Shown here: piece by piece, positions 1 to 6,234 of the stretch
How the letters are laid out: each line of letters starts with the position of its first letter
How positions within the stretch are numbered: position 1 is the first letter of the stretch
NCBI GenBank assembly: GCA_020435025.1
Contig: JAGRAG010000208.1
Coordinates: 3,959 to 12,649 of the forward strand
DNA from: Bdellovibrionales bacterium
Lineage (GTDB): Bacteria; Bdellovibrionota; Bdellovibrionia; Bdellovibrionales; UBA1609
Length of the DNA stretch: 8,691 bases
Reading direction: 5' to 3'
Made by a program: the position numbers and the translations under genes
The notes under the pieces: model-generated
What the model was told of the DNA's origin: nothing
Database searches by the model: none
The model's input: the letters and a program-made list of their open reading frames with translations, nothing else

Positions 1-1
1 A

Positions 2-229
2 CAAGAAATCTCAGGTAGCAAAATTGAAAGCGCCAAACAAGCTCTTAACCCCAAAAACAAAAAAGTAACTACTTTTAGTGAAATTAAAAATGAATTAAGA
101 AAAAGCAACGGGTCACTGACGGAAAGGGAACTCGACAACCTCTTTAATGAGCATTTAAATTTACTTAAGAAAAATGATAAAATTGTAATCAGTGATCGCG
201 GTGGCTCTGGCTCCGTAAGTTTTCATTAA
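2..229 (+). CDS. 3' end of an unidentified protein (partial, 75 residues visible)
   Basis: An open frame enters from the left edge and ends at TAA 227-229. No start codon lies inside the window, so the gene is cut by the window boundary. The visible 75 residues are charged and lysine/asparagine-rich. From about residue 25 they show the order helix (FSEIKNELRKS), a second helix (TERELDNLFNEHLNLL) and a short beta-like hairpin (DKIVISDRGGSG), ending in SVSFH. That order is compatible with a winged-helix or small regulatory domain, but this is a guess from pattern only. The stop lies 7 bases before the solute-binding protein start, so the genes are probably co-transcribed. I do not recognise the family. 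If the fold guess is right, it could be a regulator belonging with the kinase two genes downstream. Confidence 0.6.
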   Translation, partial: QEISGSKIESAKQALNPKNKKVTTFSEIKNELRKSNGSLTERELDNLFNEHLNLLKKNDKIVISDRGGSGSVSFH

Positions 230-236
230 ATCTTAA

Positions 237-1775
237 ATGAGAAAAGTTTATTTTGTTATGGGATTATGTAGTTTAGTTGTTGGGGGTCTAGTTATGTTTG
301 GTGGAATGAGTGAAAAACCTCGGTCTATAAAAGTAGGATATGGCCAACCGTGGAAGTCTATCCATCCCGGATTGCAGCACACTGCCGTTGCCGACTTTGT
401 ATTAAGCAATCAATTTGAGGCCCTTGTTGGGTATGACCAAAACAACAACATAGTTCCACTCGGCGCTAAGTCTTGGAGGGTCAACGACGACATGACGGTG
501 TATACTTTTAAAATAGACACTGATCGAAAGTTCTCAGACGGATCTAGTTTAACTTCTCACGACTACAAAAGATCTTGGGAGGAAGCTCTTTCTTTAGATC
601 CTAAATCGGCAAATAGTAGCCTTGCAGATGTACTTCATATGTTAGAAGGTGCAGACAGGTTTCACAATCTCGGTTATATCTCGGGCATAGAAACGCCCGA
701 TTCATCTACTTTAATTCTTAGGTTTAAGGAAACCTATCGAACCGCTTTAGATTACCTTCATGGGAATAGATTGGCGGCCTACAAAAAGGTTGGAGATAGA
801 TACATAGGTACAGGTGCATATTCGCTTCGAGAGCTCGGAACAGATAATCTTGTCGCTCAAAAGAATCCTTATTCAAATTTAAGTTCTAAAGGTAGCGAAC
901 TTGAGATGATTGTAATTGATCCAACTACGTTAAAGAAAAGCATTGAAAGCGGGATCATCGATATCTATGCTTTTGAGGCAGGATCTAGAGTTGCCCAAGA
1001 AAATTTAACTGGCCCAAATACTAAGGTTCTCGTCGGACAAGATGCAATCAACGAAGCCCTATATTTAAATTCTTTACCTGGTCGGTTATTTTCAGACAAG
1101 AGGCTCCGAAAAGCTTTATTATATCTGATTCATCAGGCACCCAGTGGTGCAAATAAATTGGTTAGAAACCCAAAGTATTTTTCTTCGGATCCCCAAGCCC
1201 TACTACCGCTTCAAGCAGGACGCCTATCTGACCAGGAAGCTAATAAACTAGTTCAAGACGGCGAAAGGTATGTCCCCATTTTAATTGAAGAAAGTAAAAA
1301 GAAACCTCTTATTGTTTATGTTGGTAAAGGTGAAACCTGGGTTCTGGACCACCTAGAAAACTTTGGCTTAGTAATTGACAGAAATTTATCAAAAGAAGCA
1401 GACCCTAGTGAAAGAATCTCGAACTACTACAAGGAACATAGAAGCGATATACTCTTAGCTGGGTACAGTATTTCTGGAGCTGATCCCGATAGTGTCTATC
1501 ATGTAATGGGGAAACATGGCGCCATCACAAGCCCCATGATACAAAGCCGAGTCATTGCTGAAATACTTGAAGATGGTCGTCAAATAGTAGATTCAAACAG
1601 AGTAAACACACAATATGAGAAATTTTCTAGAGCTTTTCTGGAAGAGGTACCACTAGTGCATCTTGGATTCAGCAAAGCAATCACAGTATATAACAGCAAG
1701 AGAGTTGGCATTGACTCAGCAGTCATACGACGCAACAACGGTCACCTTTATCCTTTTTATTCTAAGTCACCATGA
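237..1775 (+). CDS. Family-5 extracytoplasmic solute-binding protein (OppA/DppA-like)
   Basis: This 512-residue protein matches the SBP_bac_5 family, periplasmic proteins that bind peptides or similar solutes for ABC importers. The family signature is plain at residues 77-117: AKSW, then DDMTVYTFKI, then FSDGSSLTSHDY. A GTGAY motif follows at 191-195, where the family usually has GTGPY. Length is normal for the family. The N-terminus has a basic start and a hydrophobic stretch (about residues 4-22). There is no convincing lipobox around Cys11 and no clean signal-peptidase I site, so it may stay anchored in the inner membrane. ATG 237 is the first start after the previous stop; no strong Shine-Dalgarno is visible, which fits coupling to the upstream gene. 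The stop overlaps the kinase start in ATGA (1772-1775). No permease or ATPase gene is in the window, so a role as the ligand-binding part of a sensor is as likely as transport. The ligand is unknown. Confidence 0.88.
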   Translation: MRKVYFVMGLCSLVVGGLVMFGGMSEKPRSIKVGYGQPWKSIHPGLQHTAVADFVLSNQFEALVGYDQNNNIVPLGAKSWRVNDDMTVYTFKIDTDRKFSDGSSLTSHDYKRSWEEALSLDPKSANSSLADVLHMLEGADRFHNLGYISGIETPDSSTLILRFKETYRTALDYLHGNRLAAYKKVGDRYIGTGAYSLRELGTDNLVAQKNPYSNLSSKGSELEMIVIDPTTLKKSIESGIIDIYAFEAGSRVAQENLTGPNTKVLVGQDAINEALYLNSLPGRLFSDKRLRKALLYLIHQAPSGANKLVRNPKYFSSDPQALLPLQAGRLSDQEANKLVQDGERYVPILIEESKKKPLIVYVGKGETWVLDHLENFGLVIDRNLSKEADPSERISNYYKEHRSDILLAGYSISGADPDSVYHVMGKHGAITSPMIQSRVIAEILEDGRQIVDSNRVNTQYEKFSRAFLEEVPLVHLGFSKAITVYNSKRVGIDSAVIRRNNGHLYPFYSKSP

Positions 1776-3067
1776 TCACTATAAATCAATGGTTTAGATC
1801 TAAAGCTATCGTGCCGCTAGTGCTTTTAACTACAACCGTTATCATTGCGTGGATTTCTCTTTTGTTAAGACAATATTATGATCTTAGAAAGTACCAAACA
1901 GATCAGGTTCAACAACACGCTAACCTCATGCAAATACCGGTAACTCGAAAAGATCGAGTGATACTTGAAACATTAGTGGGCTCGGTATTTTTGAATACTA
2001 ACTCTAGGAGTGTGGCCATTTGTCATAACAACAAAAGCTTGATTTCTCTAGGATGGCGAAGTGGATTTTGTAAAAATAGCGTTGACTCAGTTTTCCAAAG
2101 AGTCCTTTCCTCGAATATTGGTGGGTTAGAAGGATATCGACTTGTAGCTAGCACTCCTATATTTCCAAATGGTTCATTCTGGCTTGCTCTCGTGATGGGG
2201 GGAATCCTGGTAGGAGCAAGCCTGATTATAGTCTACCGATTACAAAGTTCTATACGCGAATGTATTTTGGTACCTCTTAATGGCGAACAAACTTTTGAAG
2301 TCATTCAGATTAAAGAGGTCGATGATCTGTTGCGGAAACAAGAACTTGCAAAACAAGCAGAAGTGCATAAAGCGACATTCAAAGTTGCCAAACAAGTTGC
2401 GCATGATATCCGCTCACCACTTTCTTGTTTAGATGCGATATCAAAACGATCAGATGGATTAAACTTCGAAGAAAAAGACTTAATAAATAGATCGATAACT
2501 AGAATTAGTGAAATCGCCGAAGATTTGCTTCTTAGGGACCGCCCACAAAAAAGTATCCCTCCAACTCTTAATAATGAGATGGTTTTAAATAGAAATATCC
2601 CTATAAGTGAACCTGTACACATTCCTATAGTTATTTCTGAAATTCTTTCAGAGTCTCTTGAAAGCAAAAGAGTCGAATGTTCTACATTAGAAAATATCAA
2701 GTTCAGCAAGATGATTGAACCTGAAGCCATGGATACGCTTTTGGCACTCGATCCTAATGGTCTTAAAAGAGTTCTATCTAACCTTTTTAATAACGCCGTG
2801 GAATCTATTAAACCAAATTGCCGTGGATTGATTTCCGCATCTTTGAGTAAGGAAAATGAGAATCTAATTCTTGAAATCAGAGATACCGGAGCAGGCATAA
2901 GCCCAAGTGATTTAAAAAAGATCATCGAGAAAGGGATTTCAATTGGTAAAGCCAATGGAAACGGTTTAGGAATTACATCAGCACAGTCTTTTATGAAAGG
3001 GCTGAATGGCAAATTCGATATATACTCTAAAGAGGGATTTGGAACTACTGTTCGCCTAACTTTTTAA
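1772..3067 (+). CDS. Membrane-bound sensor histidine kinase
   Basis: A 431-residue two-component sensor kinase. It has a first membrane segment at about 13-32, an extracytoplasmic region of about 100 residues (33-135) with two cysteines (84 and 100) that could form a disulfide, and a second membrane segment at about 136-156. A linker leads to the H-box at 207-217 (KQVAHDIRSPL, phospho-acceptor His211). The ATPase domain is complete: N-box 331-346 (LSNLFNNAVESI, Asn337 and Asn341), G1 box 371-375 (DTGAG), G2 box 396-400 (GNGLG), and GFGTT near the C-terminus. The ATP lid is short (EKGISIGKANGNGLG) and lacks the usual FEPF motif, as in the subfamily with 'AHDIRSPL' H-boxes. The start overlaps the binding-protein stop by 4 bases, so translation is probably coupled and the two proteins may act together. 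No response regulator is seen; its partner is either upstream of the window or unlinked. Confidence 0.92.
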   Translation: MITINQWFRSKAIVPLVLLTTTVIIAWISLLLRQYYDLRKYQTDQVQQHANLMQIPVTRKDRVILETLVGSVFLNTNSRSVAICHNNKSLISLGWRSGFCKNSVDSVFQRVLSSNIGGLEGYRLVASTPIFPNGSFWLALVMGGILVGASLIIVYRLQSSIRECILVPLNGEQTFEVIQIKEVDDLLRKQELAKQAEVHKATFKVAKQVAHDIRSPLSCLDAISKRSDGLNFEEKDLINRSITRISEIAEDLLLRDRPQKSIPPTLNNEMVLNRNIPISEPVHIPIVISEILSESLESKRVECSTLENIKFSKMIEPEAMDTLLALDPNGLKRVLSNLFNNAVESIKPNCRGLISASLSKENENLILEIRDTGAGISPSDLKKIIEKGISIGKANGNGLGITSAQSFMKGLNGKFDIYSKEGFGTTVRLTF

Positions 3068-3334
3068 ATATCTCATCCTACCGGTAATCAATTATAAGGC
3101 AAAGGGCGTATTTTTTATCGTATATCGATATTTATACAGTGAATATGAACACCATTTGTATAAGGCGAGCCTATACCGTAAGCTTATACTGGCTCTATCG
3201 AACTATTTGTGAATTAGGACTTTGACATCAAAGAAAAGGCATCGAAGAAATAACGCAGTAGGGACTGGAATAAGTGTCAGGCACCTTTTATTGAAGCAAT
3301 TAAAAAAAGTTTCATGAGGTCCCCCGTATTTTTA
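3068..3334. other. Convergent intergenic region with short inverted repeats
   Basis: This 267-bp gap lies between the 3' ends of the kinase gene (+) and the PBP1B gene (-). No convincing ORF is seen. It holds several small dyads: TACCGGTA (3079-3086), the perfect 10-bp palindrome ATATCGATAT (3122-3131), GTATAAGGC paired with GCCTATAC (3158-3176, one bulge), and an alternative pairing of the same left arm, GTATAAG (3158-3164) with CTTATAC (3183-3189). CTTTG/CAAAG (3220-3233) forms a 5-bp hairpin without a T-run. I see no classical rho-independent terminator for either convergent gene. A REP-like motif is annotated separately at 3272-3289. Confidence 0.5.
3272..3289. repeat. REP-like short stem-loop motif (GTGTCAGGCACC core)
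   Basis: The sequence AAGTGTCAGGCACCTTTT contains the core GTGTCAGGCACC. The segment GTGT-CAG-GCAC folds into a 4-bp stem (one T-G wobble) with a 3-base loop. From memory, GGTGCCTGACACC-type motifs occur as dispersed palindromic elements in many bacterial genomes, often linked to REP-associated tyrosine (Y1) transposases. Only one copy is present in this window and no transposase is nearby, so the assignment rests on motif recognition alone. It lies between two convergent 3' ends, a common place for REP-type elements. Confidence 0.4.
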
Positions 3335-5656
3335 TTATTCGAAAGTAGGCATGTTTTCTGATCGGATGATAAGGTTGGTGTCTACAAGTTCGTGTTCCCC
3401 GGCATCAGTGATCATGTCCATAATTTGTTCTTTCTTGAGAGTATAGTTAGCAACTCCTTCCGGCCAAGTAAAGTCTCGCATTGGATATTTTGCAGCATAG
3501 CCCTTCATAAATTGGCTCCAAATAGGTACAGCTCCTGAAGAGCCGGTGAGCCCATGGCTTAAATTTTGATCGTATCCGACCCAAACGAGAGTGAGGACAT
3601 CAGGAGTAAAGCCCACAAACCAGGCATCTTTCATGTCACTGGTGGTTCCGGTTTTTCCAGCGGTGGGATGGTGAAAACCTCGCCAAGAGGTAAGGCTTCG
3701 AGCTGTTCCTGTTAAGACGGTCTGTTTCATCATACCGATCAACACAGCGGCCGTCGTCGGCGCAACCACTTGTTCCCGCTTTAGATCCGGTTCAAAGATC
3801 ACTTGTCCATTAAGATCTTCAACTTGATTGATGAAGCGATTGTCTTGCATCACTCCCATTCGAGCTAACGTACTATACGCTCGCGTCAGTTCCCACGGGA
3901 AAAGTTCGAATGCTCCGAGAGTTAAAGAGGGTAAAGGTGAAATGGGGGATTCAATTCCCATCCTTCGAGCAACATCGATGATCGAAGTGAGCCCAATAGA
4001 TGTACCTAATCGTGCGGTAGGTACATTTAGCGAATTCTTTAAGGCATAAAACAGAGGAACTAGACCTTGAAATTTTTTATCGTAATTTTGTGGGGTCCAA
4101 CTTTGTCCCTCGTATTTGTACGTAAAGGGAGAATCGGAGATGGCTGAAAGCGGTGTGTATCGGCGTCCGTCTTCATCAGAAGTTTCTAACGCGGCCATAT
4201 AAACAAAAGGCTTCATCAAGGAACCGACTTGCCGGTGGCTGTTCATGGCTCTGTTGTATTGGGTTTGGCTGTACTTTCTGCCGCCAACAAGAGCAATAAC
4301 CTCACCAGATTCGACATTGATACTGATGATTAGAGCTTCAAGAGGATGTCCTGCCAGTTTTCTTTTTTGAATCAGAGGCGAGTTTTTCTCAAGTAGTTTT
4401 AAGTTGTCACGAATGGCATTTTTAGCCGTCTCTTGTGCTTCTTCTCTGAGGGTTGTAAAAACACGCAGACCCTTTTCTTGATCGATGTTTAAGGCGGTAA
4501 GTTTTGTTAACACAGCCTGCACAAAATAAGGAGCCGGTTCCGTCAGTACTTTCGGAGGACGTTGAGGAAGAGGATCTTTCGTGGCTTGCCCGATCAACAA
4601 CTCATCCATCATTTGGTATTCTTGCATTTTGTTAAGGACCCGATTTCTGCGAGCTAGGGCTCTTTCGGGATGGGCAAAAGGATTATATCGTCCAGGGCTA
4701 TTGACAATGGCTGCGAGCAAAGCGCATTCGCTAACATTTAACTGAGAAATGGGTTTTGCAAAGTAATGATCCGCAGCTGCTCCATAGCCTCGGACCTGAA
4801 AGGGACCATTTTGCCCCATGTAAATGACATTAAGATAGTGCTCAAGGATTTCATCTTTGGATAATTTATACTCTAATAAAATGGCCATTAGAATTTCTGT
4901 CACTTTTCTTTTTAACGTTCTTTCTGGAGTGAGAAAGTAGTTCTTAACAAGTTGCTGGGTGATGGTGCTTCCGCCTTGAGCAATTCCTCCACGAAAGATA
5001 TTACGAATCAGCGCACGAAACATTCCGACGAAACTGATGCCCTGATGATCTAGAAAGCGATTGTCTTCGATGGCGGTGATTCCCTGTAGGCAGGCTAACG
5101 GAAACTCCGAAAGCGGCAGAACCTTTCGCAACATTGGTTTGTTGTCATAAAATTGAGCAAACAGATGAGGTGCCAGGCGAATGGCCTTTACCCTTTTAAG
5201 GGGCTCACCTGTAAAAAGACCATACAATAAGTTGTCTTGGTCTATGACAAACAAGTGAAGCTGGCTCTCTCTTTGCGGTCCAAACTTTCGGCGAAATGTT
5301 TTTAAGGCAATGCACCGGAATGTTTGTTCGGTCGGTAAGTCCTCATCTATGTGATCCTGACAGAGTTCATGAGGCCACAAAGAAAAGTCCCCTTCTAACA
5401 AACGTAGGTGAGAAGGGCGCGACCGATACTGATGGTGCTCTAAGTAGCTTAAAAAGTCTTTGGTATCTAAGAGCTGGCCTTCTATATAAGGATCGGCCAT
5501 CGAATAAATCTCTAGTGGAGGAAGAAACCAGCCGTTTTTGGTCCTTTCATCAATTTGTGAAGAGAGTCGATACATACCAATCGCTATGGTGATGCAAAGT
5601 AGCAATAAAAGAAGGGCAAAAACGGCTAGGATTCTCTTTAATTTTTGTAAAGTCAT
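3335..5656 (-). CDS. mrcB: Bifunctional class A penicillin-binding protein, PBP1B type
   Basis: A 773-residue inner-membrane peptidoglycan synthase that polymerises lipid II glycan strands and cross-links their stem peptides. A short basic cytoplasmic end is followed by a membrane anchor (about 9-28). Residues about 42-140 resemble the UB2H domain of PBP1B (LPPLEIYSM, then LLDTKDFLSYLEHHQYR). The glycosyltransferase (family 51) domain covers about 180-355, with EDNRFLDHQG (catalytic Glu197), GGSTITQQLVKNYFL and the second glutamate Glu254 in KVTEILMAILLE. The transpeptidase domain covers about 440-720 and has all three motifs: SLMK (Ser479, Lys482), SLN (542-544) and KTGT (668-671). Length and motif order match the family and no key residue is missing. 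A tail of about 40 residues follows. ATG at 5656 is the natural start because the membrane anchor follows at once, but no Shine-Dalgarno precedes it; the gene may be expressed from a leaderless or nearly leaderless transcript (see 5662-5693). The UB2H assignment favours PBP1B over PBP1A. Confidence 0.95.
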   Translation of the reverse strand: MTLQKLKRILAVFALLLLLLCITIAIGMYRLSSQIDERTKNGWFLPPLEIYSMADPYIEGQLLDTKDFLSYLEHHQYRSRPSHLRLLEGDFSLWPHELCQDHIDEDLPTEQTFRCIALKTFRRKFGPQRESQLHLFVIDQDNLLYGLFTGEPLKRVKAIRLAPHLFAQFYDNKPMLRKVLPLSEFPLACLQGITAIEDNRFLDHQGISFVGMFRALIRNIFRGGIAQGGSTITQQLVKNYFLTPERTLKRKVTEILMAILLEYKLSKDEILEHYLNVIYMGQNGPFQVRGYGAAADHYFAKPISQLNVSECALLAAIVNSPGRYNPFAHPERALARRNRVLNKMQEYQMMDELLIGQATKDPLPQRPPKVLTEPAPYFVQAVLTKLTALNIDQEKGLRVFTTLREEAQETAKNAIRDNLKLLEKNSPLIQKRKLAGHPLEALIISINVESGEVIALVGGRKYSQTQYNRAMNSHRQVGSLMKPFVYMAALETSDEDGRRYTPLSAISDSPFTYKYEGQSWTPQNYDKKFQGLVPLFYALKNSLNVPTARLGTSIGLTSIIDVARRMGIESPISPLPSLTLGAFELFPWELTRAYSTLARMGVMQDNRFINQVEDLNGQVIFEPDLKREQVVAPTTAAVLIGMMKQTVLTGTARSLTSWRGFHHPTAGKTGTTSDMKDAWFVGFTPDVLTLVWVGYDQNLSHGLTGSSGAVPIWSQFMKGYAAKYPMRDFTWPEGVANYTLKKEQIMDMITDAGEHELVDTNLIIRSENMPTFE

Positions 5657-5661
5657 GGTTC

Positions 5662-5693
5662 TTGACTTTAAGGCGCAGTAGCCGTTTAGTCAA
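5662..5693. promoter_or_regulatory. Interrupted dyad and putative overlapping divergent promoters
   Basis: The 41-bp gap between the divergent PBP1B and DUF507 genes is mostly a 32-bp dyad centred at about 5677.5. TTGACT (5662-5667) mirrors AGTCAA (5688-5693), and GGC (5672-5674) mirrors GCC (5681-5683). Ten of 13 arm positions are symmetric. Read on the plus strand it gives TTGACT, 17 bp, TTTAGT (5685-5690). Read on the minus strand it gives TTGACT (5693-5688), 17 bp, TAAAGT (5670-5665). Each resembles a sigma-70 promoter, with a 5/6 match at -35 and 4/6 at -10. Transcription would begin within a few bases of each start codon. The sequence shows the symmetry; promoter or operator function is inferred. 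Confidence 0.4.
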
Positions 5694-5697
5694 AGCT

Positions 5698-6234
5698 ATG
5701 AAACTAACTGAAAAACAAATTGATCGACTTGTAAGTTTAATTTTTCGTTCTCTCAAAGAACAAAATTTAATGGAATTTAAAGCAAAAGAAACGGACGTTT
5801 TCGCGCGTGGCTGTCAATTCGTATCGAAAGAGTACGCTAAAGAGAAAGCCTTAGAAGAAAAAGCCGAAAAGATGATGGATGATCTGGAGCGCCAAAACCC
5901 AGGATCCTTTCAGCGTTATAAAATGTTTCCGATGTTAAAGACAAGATTGGCAAAAGAGCAGAAGTTGGTTCTTGAGGACAGAATCAGCCATTTCGTTTCT
6001 TTGATTGTCGATGGCCTTTGGAAAGACGATGTTGTGGATTATACGGATGAAGATAAAGCCATGCGTGTCGCTAAACGCGCGGGAGTTGATTTTGAAAAAG
6101 AAATCAATGATATAGATACAAAAGCTCGCGAAAAGGTGGCCTCTTTAAAGCGAAATGTTTTAGAGGGAACGCCTGAGTGGGATGTCATGTACAAAAAGTA
6201 TTATGAAGAGGAGTTACAAAAACGTGGCAACTAA
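5698..6234 (+). CDS. DUF507 family protein with two tandem repeats
   Basis: A 178-residue, highly charged, mostly helical soluble protein with no signal or membrane segment. The C-terminal half (about residues 93-178) carries the recognisable DUF507 pattern: RISHFVSLIVDGLWKDD, acidic stretch, KAREKVASLKRNV, then EGTPEWDVMYKKYYEEEL. The N-terminal half (about 1-90) repeats it in diverged form: KQIDRLVSLIFRSLKEQN, then a helical stretch with acidic and lysine residues. The family is widespread in delta-proteobacteria, Bdellovibrio-like bacteria and some thermophiles, and its biochemical function is unknown to me. The start is set at ATG 5698 because the repeat begins there (MKLTEKQ); a TTG at 5662 would add 12 residues unlike the family and would sit inside the dyad. 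No Shine-Dalgarno is visible. The 3' end overlaps the H1-GroES gene by 11 bases, so the two are probably co-transcribed and coupled. Confidence 0.85.
   Translation: MKLTEKQIDRLVSLIFRSLKEQNLMEFKAKETDVFARGCQFVSKEYAKEKALEEKAEKMMDDLERQNPGSFQRYKMFPMLKTRLAKEQKLVLEDRISHFVSLIVDGLWKDDVVDYTDEDKAMRVAKRAGVDFEKEINDIDTKAREKVASLKRNVLEGTPEWDVMYKKYYEEELQKRGN
6206..6213 (+). promoter_or_regulatory. Ribosome binding site that decides the GTG start of the H1-GroES gene
   Basis: AAGAGGAG lies 10 bases before GTG 6224, inside the 3' end of the DUF507 gene. The upstream ATGs at 6182 and 6203 have no comparable site, and the residues they would add (MSCTKSIMKRSYKN) do not resemble the lysine/alanine tail. The start MATKKKTKKK at GTG 6224 therefore fits better. 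Confidence 0.65.

Noticed and set aside
2305..3012. Minus-strand 235-codon open frame opposite the kinase
   Set aside because: It overlaps the H-box and ATPase domain of a clear histidine kinase on the other strand and resembles no protein family.
3222..3250. Perfect -35 hexamer TTGACA (3222-3227) in the convergent intergenic region
   Set aside because: No acceptable -10 hexamer at 16-18 bp, and no gene starts downstream on that strand before the PBP1B 3' end.
5662..5697. TTG-initiated extension of the DUF507 protein
   Set aside because: The 12 extra residues do not fit the repeat pattern, TTG is a poor start here, and the region is better explained as promoter/operator DNA.
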